Assembly: GCA_900542245.1 (NCBI GenBank)
Contig: UQMQ01000010.1
Span: forward strand, 1-29,170
Length of the DNA stretch: 29,170 bases
Direction of reading: 5' to 3'
Source of the DNA: an uncultured Eubacteriales bacterium
GTDB lineage: Bacteria > Bacillota > Clostridia > Peptostreptococcales > Anaerovoracaceae
Shown here: positions 22,746 through 29,170 of the stretch, piece by piece
How positions within the stretch are numbered: position 1 is the first letter of the stretch
Layout: every line of letters starts with the position of its first letter
Made by a program: the position numbers and the translations under genes
Notes under the pieces: model-generated
Database searches by the model: none
The model's input: only the letters and a program-made list of their open reading frames with translations
What the model was told of the DNA's origin: nothing

Positions 22746-23655
22746 CTTTATCATAGATCAAGACAACCAAAGCACTCGAATTGATTCAGTGCTTTCTTTG
22801 CTATTACCGGATACTTCACGCAGCTTTATCCAAAAGCTGATCGAAGACGGGAATCTGACGGTAAACGGCAAAAGCTGCACCAAAAAGAAATATCTGACCA
22901 TAGCCGGAGATCGCGTCGAGCTTCGTATCCCGGAGCCGGAACAGCTCAAAATCGAGGCAGAGAATATCCCGCTGGAGATCGTCTATGAGGATGACGATGT
23001 GCTGGTGGTCAATAAACCGAAAGGCATGGTCGTCCATCCGGCGGTCGGCAACTATACCGGGACGCTTGTCAACGCGGTGATGTACCACTGCGGAGAGCGC
23101 TTGTCCTCTATTAACGGCGTGATTCGACCCGGCATCGTGCATCGCATCGACAAGGACACCAGCGGACTATTGATGATTGCCAAAAACGATATGGCGCACG
23201 AATCGCTCTCGGCGCAGCTTGCTGCGCACAGCATCACGCGCAGATATACTGCGCTCGTCTATGATAATCTGGTGCAGGACGAGGGCACCGTCGACGCGCC
23301 GATCGGCAGAGACCCCGCAAACCGGCTGCGGCAGGCTGTCACCGCGCAGAATTCCAAACGCGCGGTCACGCATTGGCGCGTGCTGGAGCGTTTCGGACGC
23401 TATACCTTGATCGAGGCGAGGCTGGAGACGGGCAGAACGCACCAGATCCGTGTGCATATGGCTTATATCAAGCATCCGCTGGTCGGCGATCCGGTCTACG
23501 GTCCGAAGAAGCAGAGCCTCACGCAGGATGGACAGATGCTGCACGCAGGCGTGCTGGGCTTCGTGCATCCGCGCACCGGAGACTATATGGAATTCACCGC
23601 GCCACTGCCGGCGTATTTTACAGAGATCCTGCAAAAACTGCGAAAGGGAGAATAA
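22723..23655 (+). CDS. rluD: Pseudouridine synthase, RluD family
   Basis: A 310-residue protein. An N-terminal S4 RNA-binding domain (about 17-80) is followed by the RluA-type catalytic domain with HRIDKDTSGLLMIAK (catalytic D143) and GRTHQIRVHMAYIKHPLVGDPVYG. It probably modifies uridines in 23S rRNA helix 69 or similar sites; specificity within RluD-like enzymes cannot be fixed here. The start ATG 22723 has AGGAG six bases upstream. A longer open frame reaches back to 22600 but runs through lspA in another frame. The position after lspA is a conserved order. Confidence 0.94.
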   Translation: MNREKTYSFIIDQDNQSTRIDSVLSLLLPDTSRSFIQKLIEDGNLTVNGKSCTKKKYLTIAGDRVELRIPEPEQLKIEAENIPLEIVYEDDDVLVVNKPKGMVVHPAVGNYTGTLVNAVMYHCGERLSSINGVIRPGIVHRIDKDTSGLLMIAKNDMAHESLSAQLAAHSITRRYTALVYDNLVQDEGTVDAPIGRDPANRLRQAVTAQNSKRAVTHWRVLERFGRYTLIEARLETGRTHQIRVHMAYIKHPLVGDPVYGPKKQSLTQDGQMLHAGVLGFVHPRTGDYMEFTAPLPAYFTEILQKLRKGE

Positions 23656-23659
23656 ACCT

Positions 23660-24388
23660 ATGAAAAAAACCATCAAACCGGGCACCCTGCTGATGCCGCT
23701 GCCTGCGGTCATGGTCAGCTGCGGCAGCATCGAAAAACCGAATATAATCACGATCGCGTGGACGGGCATCGTCAACTCGACGCCGCCGATGACCTATATT
23801 TCGGTGCGTAAATCCCGTTATTCCCACGATTTGATCGCGGAAAGCGGCGAGTTTGTCATCAATCTGACGACGGAGGCGCTGACGTTTGCGACCGATTACT
23901 GCGGCGTGAAGTCGGGGCGTGATGTAGATAAATTTCAGGAGATGGAATTGACGCCGCAGGCCTGCGCACAGGTGCAGTGCCCGATGATCGCGGAATCTCC
24001 GGTCAATCTGGAATGTAAGGTACGAGAGGTTCACGCATATCCTTCGCACGATATGTTTGTCGCGGAGATCGTTGCCGTTCACGTTGACGAGGAACTCATC
24101 GACGAAAAAGGTCGATTCGAGATGGAAAAAGCCGGGCTGATGGCTTATGTGCACGGACAGTACTTCGGCATCAAAAAGCATCCAATCGGCAGCTTCGGCT
24201 ATGCGGTGATGAAGCCAAAGACCAAGAAAAGAATCAGCCGCGCGGCGCACCAGGCGCGTGTACAGCAAAATCAGGAGAAACGCAGAGCATGGGCGGAACG
24301 CGGAAAAGGCACGCAAAAGACGGAACCGGAAAAGAGCGCACATAAGACGAAACGCAAGGCAGGGTCTGTGCGCAAAAAGCAAAAATAA
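23660..24388 (+). CDS. Flavin reductase-like (flavoredoxin-type) protein with basic tail
   Basis: A 242-residue protein beginning at ATG 23660 (GGGAG upstream), four bases after rluD. The split-barrel FMN-binding domain includes PLPAVMVSCG, NIITIAWTGIVNSTPPMTYISVRKSRYSHDLI, GEFVINLTTEAL and a late KHPIGSFGYAVMKPK. Related proteins bind FMN and take part in electron transfer, sometimes with a partner enzyme. The last 45-50 residues form a Lys/Arg/Gln-rich, probably unstructured tail (for example QQNQEKRRAWAERGKGTQK) not typical of the family, and could bind nucleic acid or a negatively charged partner. The transcript ends at the hairpin at 24397-24447. Confidence 0.85.
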   Translation: MKKTIKPGTLLMPLPAVMVSCGSIEKPNIITIAWTGIVNSTPPMTYISVRKSRYSHDLIAESGEFVINLTTEALTFATDYCGVKSGRDVDKFQEMELTPQACAQVQCPMIAESPVNLECKVREVHAYPSHDMFVAEIVAVHVDEELIDEKGRFEMEKAGLMAYVHGQYFGIKKHPIGSFGYAVMKPKTKKRISRAAHQARVQQNQEKRRAWAERGKGTQKTEPEKSAHKTKRKAGSVRKKQK

Positions 24389-24396
24389 TGCGGCGC

Positions 24397-24447
24397 GCTG
24401 CGTCCGCTGCCTGCCCGATCGAGCGATGCAGGCAGCAGTACGGCAGC
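24397..24447 (+). terminator. Hairpin after the flavin-reductase gene, no U-tract
   Basis: GCTGCCTGC (24406-24414) pairs with GCAGGCAGC (24428-24436), extended outside an internal loop by GCTGC (24397-24401) and GCAGC (24443-24447). No T-run follows, so termination is likely Rho-assisted or the hairpin only stabilises the 3' end. The remaining bases to 24533 hold nothing recognisable. Confidence 0.45.
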
Positions 24448-24533
24448 ACAGACCTCGGAAGTTATGCTGCATGAGCGTTCTTACGTGATTCAGATCAATA
24501 ATAAATAGGGGAACTTACATTCATACCTCCATC

Positions 24534-24662
24534 CTAGTCATGGGTCTTAATGTAATCAATGCAGCATTCACAAACATACCCGCCGTGGAAAGCTGTAATG
24601 TGGTACCGCTTTCCGCAAAGGGAACATTGACTGTTTTGTTCCATCTGTTCTAAGTGTTTCAT
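24534..24662 (-). CDS. 42-residue zinc-ribbon protein
   Basis: A short gene read on the minus strand from ATG 24662, with a perfect AGGAGG (24676-24671) eight bases upstream, to TAG 24534-24536. The 42-residue product, MKHLEQMEQNSQCSLCGKRY then HITAFHGGYVCECCIDYIKT and HD, has two cysteine pairs: CSLC (13, 16) and CECC (32, 35, with 34). This matches a treble-clef or zinc-ribbon knuckle. I do not recognise the family. It stands opposite the alpha/beta hydrolase and shares with it a 171-base intergenic region carrying 21-bp direct repeats. A small regulatory or adaptor role is possible, but unproven. Confidence 0.75.
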   Translation of the reverse strand: MKHLEQMEQNSQCSLCGKRYHITAFHGGYVCECCIDYIKTHD

Positions 24663-24757
24663 GATTTTTACCTCCTTTGTTTCTGATTCATTAAGCCGTT
24701 CCTAAGATGTAAGTAAAGCATAACGCAAAACTACACAAAAGAAAAGAAAAATTTTGT

Positions 24758-24816
24758 GAAATGTCGTATTTTGATACTGAAATGTAAGATTTTGAAATTT
24801 AAATGTATTTTACAAT
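24758..24816 (+). promoter_or_regulatory. Three 21-bp direct repeats in a divergent intergenic region
   Basis: GAAATGT-N3-ATTTTGA occurs at 24758-24774 and 24779-24795, and a third partial unit (TAAATGT-N3-TT) begins at 24800. The period is exactly 21 bases, two helical turns. This is the spacing seen for LytTR-type and some OmpR-type regulators. A -10-like TACAAT lies at 24811-24816, but it is too close to the ribosome site to be convincing. Confidence 0.6.
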
Positions 24817-24833
24817 TTTTGGGAGGTGCAACA

Positions 24834-25718
24834 ATGTATCAACTTTTTGATTTTGAGAAACGGGATTGTATTGTACAGGGCTATCATTTTCCCTGCGAAG
24901 CGCCGCATCATGTGGTCTGTCTGATCCATGGCATCGGTGAGCATGCGGGTCGGTTCAGCCGCGTGGCGGACTATTTTAACCACGCCGGTATCGCGGTTGT
25001 ATCGATGGATCTGCGCGGACATGGACGCTCACAAGGCGTGCGCGGGGCATGTGCGCCGCGCCTAGAGGTGCTCAAGGATATTGATGCGCTGATCGAATAT
25101 GCACAGGCGTTTTATCCGGGTGTGCCGATTGTGATGTACGGACACAGCATGGGTGGCAATATTACACTGGATTACCGCGCACGCGGCGGGCACAACGATG
25201 TGCCGATTGGCTATATCATTTCGGCACCATGGATTCGACTGGTGCGTCCGGTCAGCGGCGGTCTGCTGACTGCGGTAAAATTATTGTCAAAAATAGCACC
25301 GAATTACAAAATCAAATCCGAGTTTCCGGAGAATGACCTCGGCAATGTCGAATATGTACGCCCATACAAGAAAGATCCGCTGGTGCATCCGTATGCAACG
25401 GCGCTTTGCGCTTACGAGGGATTTACCATCGGTACAGCACTGGAAAAGGGCAGCAATGAGGATAACGGCAGGGCGCGAAAGACCCCTTGCCTTTTGATGC
25501 ATGGAACCGCAGATAAAATCTGTGATGTGCAGGGAAGTCGTGAATTTGCCAAGCTGCAGGACCCGCAAAGCTTTACGCTGGTCGAGTGGCCGGGCTATTA
25601 CCACGAGATTCACAACGGCGGACCGCATGGAGAGACCGGGGAGGCTGTGATTGAACGAGCGATCGCATTTATTGAAAGTCTGCCGGACCAAGCGGAGAAA
25701 GGAAACGAAGCACAGTGA
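24834..25718 (+). CDS. Alpha/beta hydrolase, monoacylglycerol-lipase-like
   Basis: A 294-residue cytoplasmic hydrolase. The oxyanion region is LIHGIGEHAGRF, and DLRGHGRSQG and the nucleophile elbow GHSMGG (S105) follow. The catalytic acid is in HGTADKICD and the histidine in GYYHEIHNGG. This is the serine aminopeptidase S33/Hydrolase_4 group, whose members often cleave monoacylglycerols or lysophospholipids. ATG 24834 has GGGAGG seven bases upstream; a longer in-frame start at 24756 would translate the AT-rich repeats. The stop codon overlaps the GTG start of the response regulator in GTGA, so the hydrolase is coupled to the two-component system. Confidence 0.9.
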   Translation: MYQLFDFEKRDCIVQGYHFPCEAPHHVVCLIHGIGEHAGRFSRVADYFNHAGIAVVSMDLRGHGRSQGVRGACAPRLEVLKDIDALIEYAQAFYPGVPIVMYGHSMGGNITLDYRARGGHNDVPIGYIISAPWIRLVRPVSGGLLTAVKLLSKIAPNYKIKSEFPENDLGNVEYVRPYKKDPLVHPYATALCAYEGFTIGTALEKGSNEDNGRARKTPCLLMHGTADKICDVQGSREFAKLQDPQSFTLVEWPGYYHEIHNGGPHGETGEAVIERAIAFIESLPDQAEKGNEAQ

Positions 25719-26386
25719 AAGCAACGATTTTGATTGCAGAGGACGACGCGGATATCCGCGACTTGATGAAGCTGTATCTGGAAAGCGAGGGCTATGAGAT
25801 CCTCTGCAGCGGCGATGGTGCAGAGGCAATGGCGATGATCGAGCAATACAACCCGCAGCTTGCAATTTTGGATATTATGATGCCGTCGATGACAGGTCTG
25901 GAGGTAACGCAGCGTCTGCGCAAAAAGACGATGATGCCGATTTTGATTCTCTCGGCGAAGGGACAGGATCAGGACAAGATCCTGGGACTCAACATGGGCG
26001 CGGACGACTATATGGCGAAGCCCTTTAATCCGCTCGAGCTGGTGGCAAGAGTCAAAGCGCTGCTGCGCAGAGCCGCCGCGCAGATGAGTGAACTGAAACG
26101 CGGAGAATTGCTGCTCAATCTTTCCTCGCATGAGCTGTGGAAAAACGACAAGCAGATCGTTTTGACCCCGACGGAGTACAAGCTGCTTTCGCTGATGATG
26201 AAAAATCCGGGCAGGATCTTTACCAAGGCACAGCTGTACGAAAATATCAACGGAGAGTTTTTTGAGAGCGATGAAAACACCATCATGGTGCATATCTCCA
26301 AGCTGCGTGACAAGATCGAGACCGATCCGAAACGACCGACTTATATCAAGACTGTCAGAGGGGTAGGGTATCGCTTTGAGGGATAA
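25715..26386 (+). CDS. OmpR/PhoB-family response regulator
   Basis: A 223-residue protein. The receiver domain has acidic residues DD (10, 11), phospho-acceptor D53 in LAILDIMMP and the conserved lysine in DDYMAKPFNP. The winged-helix output domain contains LTPTEYKLLSLMMKNPGRIFTKAQL and a C-terminal wing TYIKTVRGVGYRF. It is most like VanR-type regulators. It starts at GTG 25715, overlapping the hydrolase by four bases, and overlaps the kinase start by 11. Likely targets are the direct repeats near 28007-28061 ahead of the ABC genes. Confidence 0.95.
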   Translation: MKATILIAEDDADIRDLMKLYLESEGYEILCSGDGAEAMAMIEQYNPQLAILDIMMPSMTGLEVTQRLRKKTMMPILILSAKGQDQDKILGLNMGADDYMAKPFNPLELVARVKALLRRAAAQMSELKRGELLLNLSSHELWKNDKQIVLTPTEYKLLSLMMKNPGRIFTKAQLYENINGEFFESDENTIMVHISKLRDKIETDPKRPTYIKTVRGVGYRFEG

Positions 26387-27974
26387 GTCAAAAAAAGGAA
26401 AATTAGTCAGCTTGTTTGCGAAAGCCTATATCGGCTTTTCCCTGCTCCTGCTGCTCTGTGTCGGACTTGCCTTTTGGGCAAGCGAGCATTATTACCAGCA
26501 TATGCTTTTAACGCCGGATATGGAAGCAGCGGCGACAGATGCCCATATGGTAAAGGGCGAATATGCGAAGGTGAAGCCGCAGAGATACTTTGGGATCGGC
26601 GGAGGCTTCGCTGTCTTTGACGCTGATGGAAATTTGCTCTATCAGGATGAAAAAACATTTCCATATGTGCTGGATGCCGCAGAGATTCGTTGTATCCCGG
26701 ACTACGATGACTATTCCTTTATCAACAGTTACGATCTGGATGTGCCGCAATACGACGGTGATTACCTGCTTGTCAAGACCATTTACGGACCGGATGACGA
26801 GGATTCGGAAACAGAGCTGATGGTACTGGATCAAGGCTACAGGGTAATCAGCGGCGCTTTTGAAGCGGACAAAAAGAAGTATACCGAGCGGGAGTATCGT
26901 ATTCTGACCGGAGATTTCCCGGAGAATGCGGAGCTGATACGTACGACGCTCCGGGACGGCAGGATCCTCGTTGCAGCCACAAAAAAATGGGATATTGATG
27001 ACTATACGACCATCGGACGCAAGTCCAATATGGTCTACTGGAGCCTGTTGCCGATCAGCCTGCTTCTGATCGCGGTATTCATTCTGTTCCTCAATCGCAG
27101 TGTCAAGAATCCGCTGATGCAGCTCAGCGCGGCGATCAACCGCATGGCGGCAGGCGGGGCGGCGCATGCGCGTGTGGGGGAACTGAAAGGTCCTTACGAG
27201 ATCCAGACGATCGCTCAAAACTTCGATCATATGGCAGACCAGCTTGCCGAAAGTGAAATGGAGCGGCAGCGTCTGGATGCTGACCGGCAAAAGCTGCTGG
27301 CGGACATTTCCCATGATCTCAAAACGCCGATCACGGTCATCTGTGGGTATACCCGCGCGATTGCGGACGGAAAAGTACCGCAGGAAAAGCTCGCGACCTA
27401 TTTGCAGCTGATCGATGACAAAGCGGAGGAGCTCAACGAACTGCTGAATTCCTTCTATGAATACAACAAGGTCAATCACCCGGAATTTCGGGTGGAGCCT
27501 GTGGTTGCGGATGCTTGTGAGTTTTTGCGTGAATACCTTGCCAGACATTACGATGAGATTGCGTTAGCCGGGTTTACGTTGCAGGCGGCGATTCCGGAAA
27601 AAATGATCCTCTGCGCGATCGATCAGCCGATGATGACGCGGGCGCTGAACAATATCATTTACAATGCGATGAAATACAATGCACTCGGTACGATCATGGG
27701 TGTGAAAATTGTCGAAACTGAAGAAAAAAACAAACCAAACACGATTGCGATTCGTCTGGCAGATAATGGCGTTGGCATCGCGCCGGAACGCAGAGCGCGG
27801 ATTTTCGAGCCGTTTGTGACAGGAACCGATTCGCGCAGCAGCGAAGGTAGCGGTCTGGGGCTTGCTATCACCAAAAAAATCATCGAGGCGCATGGCGGTA
27901 CCGTCACGCTTTTGGACAAGCCGAGTCCGGGCTTCAGTACAGAATTTGAGATTTTGCTTCCGGCGGTGATGTAA
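26376..27974 (+). CDS. Sensor histidine kinase, VanS-like
   Basis: A 532-residue membrane kinase. Helix one (about 13-34) and helix two (about 219-240, YWSLLPISLLLIAVFILFL) enclose an extracytoplasmic sensor of about 185 residues. A HAMP linker, then the H-box LLADISHDLKTPITVICGYTRA (H313), an N-box (NNIIYNAMKYNA) and G-boxes (DNGVGIAPE; GSGLGLAITKKI) follow. It begins at TTG 26376, overlapping the regulator by 11 bases; the region upstream is G-rich (GAGGGGTAGGG). The sensor domain is unlike anything I recognise, so the signal is unknown. Confidence 0.93.
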   Translation: MRDKSKKGKLVSLFAKAYIGFSLLLLLCVGLAFWASEHYYQHMLLTPDMEAAATDAHMVKGEYAKVKPQRYFGIGGGFAVFDADGNLLYQDEKTFPYVLDAAEIRCIPDYDDYSFINSYDLDVPQYDGDYLLVKTIYGPDDEDSETELMVLDQGYRVISGAFEADKKKYTEREYRILTGDFPENAELIRTTLRDGRILVAATKKWDIDDYTTIGRKSNMVYWSLLPISLLLIAVFILFLNRSVKNPLMQLSAAINRMAAGGAAHARVGELKGPYEIQTIAQNFDHMADQLAESEMERQRLDADRQKLLADISHDLKTPITVICGYTRAIADGKVPQEKLATYLQLIDDKAEELNELLNSFYEYNKVNHPEFRVEPVVADACEFLREYLARHYDEIALAGFTLQAAIPEKMILCAIDQPMMTRALNNIIYNAMKYNALGTIMGVKIVETEEKNKPNTIAIRLADNGVGIAPERRARIFEPFVTGTDSRSSEGSGLGLAITKKIIEAHGGTVTLLDKPSPGFSTEFEILLPAVM

Positions 27975-28006
27975 ACCTTTTGCGCAAAAACCGGAAAAAG
28001 AGATTT

Positions 28007-28068
28007 TCTAAACAAAAAATAAGAAAGTCTAAAGAATTTTGCAAGATTGATGCGATACAATAGATAAT
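28007..28068 (+). promoter_or_regulatory. Promoter and direct repeats upstream of the ABC genes
   Basis: TCTAAA occurs at 28007-28012 and 28028-28033, exactly 21 bases apart. It is followed by two alternative -10 sites: TACAAT (28056-28061), which lacks a good -35, and GATAAT (28063-28068), with TTGCAA (28039-28044) 18 bases upstream. Repeats replacing a weak -35 are typical of promoters activated by OmpR-family regulators such as the one encoded at 25715. Confidence 0.5.
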
Positions 28069-28119
28069 GCAAAAGGGACTGACCTGGGAAGGGGAAATCA
28101 GAAAAATAAGGGATATTTT

Positions 28120-28875
28120 ATGAATGAAGCAAGTTTAAGAGACAGGCCGATCATTCAGATTCGCAATCTGAGCAAGGTCTATTTCATGGGCGAGGAAAGG
28201 GTCATCGCCCTCAAAAACATCAACCTTTCCATCAACAGAGGGGAAATCTGCTGTATCTTCGGAACATCCGGCTCCGGCAAGAGTACGCTGCTCAATCAGC
28301 TGGCAGGGCTGGAAAAGCCGACACGCGGCGATGTGTTCATCGGGGGAAAGAACATTTCGCGCATGACAGAGAACCAGCTCGCAGCTTTCCGGCAGAGACA
28401 TTTGGGATTCGTGTTTCAATCCTATAATCTGCTCAAGGAGCTGACTGCAGTGGAGAATGTCGCGATGCCGCTGATGTTCCGGGGGATCGACAAGGAGACC
28501 AGAGAACTGGAGGCCAAGAAGATGCTGTGCCGCGTCGGGTTAAAGAATCGTATGGATCATTTCCCGGGACAGATGTCCGGCGGTCAGCAGCAGCGTGCAG
28601 GCATTGCCCGCGCGTTTATTTCGCGGCCCGATATCGTGTTTGCGGATGAGCCGACGGGAAATCTGGACTCCAAGACGACCAGAGAGGTCATGGAGATGAT
28701 CCGGACCTTTGCGCGGACGTTTCATCAGACGATCATTCTGGTCTCGCACGACCCGGAGATGACCGAGTACGCCGATCGTATCGTGACTTTGGTGGACGGC
28801 GTGATTATCAGTGATGTCAAGACGCCGCAGGATGCCGCGCTCACAGCTGCGGGCAAGCAGGCAAGCAATCAGTAG
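28120..28875 (+). CDS. ABC transporter ATPase, MacB/LolD/FtsE-like
   Basis: A 251-residue ATPase. Walker A is GTSGSGKST (48-56), the Q-loop VFQSYNLL, the signature SGGQQQRAGIARAF, Walker B DIVFADEPTGNLDSKT and the switch histidine ILVSHDPEM. This is the exporter group that works with FtsX/MacB-type permeases, often moving lipids, peptides or antibiotics out. Its partner permease should lie beyond the window end. It follows the two-component genes by 145 bases with its own candidate regulated promoter, and the next gene encodes an exported protein. Confidence 0.93.
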   Translation: MNEASLRDRPIIQIRNLSKVYFMGEERVIALKNINLSINRGEICCIFGTSGSGKSTLLNQLAGLEKPTRGDVFIGGKNISRMTENQLAAFRQRHLGFVFQSYNLLKELTAVENVAMPLMFRGIDKETRELEAKKMLCRVGLKNRMDHFPGQMSGGQQQRAGIARAFISRPDIVFADEPTGNLDSKTTREVMEMIRTFARTFHQTIILVSHDPEMTEYADRIVTLVDGVIISDVKTPQDAALTAAGKQASNQ

Positions 28876-28896
28876 ACAACGAGGAAAGGAACAGAC

Positions 28897-29170
28897 ATGA
28901 GGAAATATTTAAAAAAAGGATGCGTGCTCTGCATGGCGCTGATACTGGTGCTGGGGAGCATGACAGCGGCGTTTGCGGATGAACCGGCTGGCAGCGGAAG
29001 CGCTTCCGGTTCAGGCAGTGGAACTGGAAGAGGTGAGAATACAAAAACGGAAGCACCAGTTGATAAATTTGAAGTTACCGGATACACGATAGAAGGAAAC
29101 GCAGCTACTATCGTAAAGGATCAAACTGTCAATATTACACTTAGCATGAAATATACAAATCCAACTTCGA
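28897..29170 (+). CDS. Exported protein, 5' part only
   Basis: The first 91 codons of a gene that continues past the window. ATG 28897 has GAGGAAAGG just upstream. The signal peptide MRKYLKKGCVLCMALILVLG ends near TAAFA, followed by a Gly/Ser linker (GSGSASGSGSGTG). Strand-rich sequence then begins (FEVTGYTIEGNAATIVKDQT, NITLSMKYTN). This resembles extracellular beta-sandwich modules found in S-layer-like or adaptor proteins linked to ABC exporters; the exact family is not visible yet. It is 21 bases after the ATPase gene, probably the same operon. Confidence 0.75.
   Translation, partial: MRKYLKKGCVLCMALILVLGSMTAAFADEPAGSGSASGSGSGTGRGENTKTEAPVDKFEVTGYTIEGNAATIVKDQTVNITLSMKYTNPTS

Noticed and set aside
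24456..24527. Nine-codon frame on the minus strand after the zinc-ribbon gene
   Set aside because: The GGAGG-like sequence is too close to the ATG and the peptide is too short to support.

Overview
The window looks like a chromosomal segment of a low-to-mid GC Firmicute, most likely a gut-type member of Clostridia (Eubacteriales). The reasons are strong AGGAGG ribosome binding sites, sigma-A type promoters, a tryptophan T-box leader, YtrA-type GntR/ABC genes, SepF/YggT/DivIVA cell-division genes, KhpA beside rpsP, and frequent GTG/TTG starts with short gene overlaps. I cannot name the species from sequence alone. No complete insertion sequence, prophage, CRISPR array or rRNA is visible.

Layout. 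1-1260: the 3' end of an unrecognised gene, a promoter followed by a 16-bp perfect inverted repeat, a probably decayed coding stretch, and a membrane-anchored XRE-type regulator. 1458-1742: a two-tRNA operon (Gly-GCC then Leu-TAG) on the minus strand with a good promoter. 1798-3636: an orphan TrpB2-type tryptophan synthase beta chain under a Trp-specific T-box riboswitch. 3674-4824: a HisK-type PHP phosphatase with an odd N-terminal extension. 4878-5796: a DUF1461 membrane protein and a small HTH-like protein, followed by about 400 bp of repeats and hairpins. 6200-13726 (minus): a likely operon of GntR regulator, ABC ATPase, large permease and HI0933-type flavoprotein, then a secreted transglutaminase-like, cell-wall-associated protein.

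13992-24388 (plus) is the housekeeping core. It holds sppA; ylxM-ffh-rpsP-khpA-rimM-trmD (protein targeting, ribosome maturation, tRNA modification); then an HlyD-like membrane protein, yggS, sepF, yggT, divIVA, lspA, rluD and a flavin-reductase-like gene (cell division, envelope, rRNA modification). 24534-29170 is a regulated accessory envelope block. It has a 42-residue zinc-ribbon gene divergent from an alpha/beta hydrolase, which is translationally coupled to an OmpR-type response regulator and histidine kinase; an ABC ATPase and the start of a secreted protein follow.

The most interesting non-coding signals are: a three-armed terminator/promoter/5'-hairpin element before ylxM-ffh (15323-15390); a structured RNA candidate between khpA and rimM (17713-17773); a three-unit 21-bp direct repeat in the zinc-ribbon/hydrolase divergent region (24758-24806); a duplicated gene tail at 5770-5912; a dispersed AT-rich hairpin repeat (about 1557 and 6102); and an approximately 134-residue Ala/Asp-rich insert within the HI0933-type flavoprotein.
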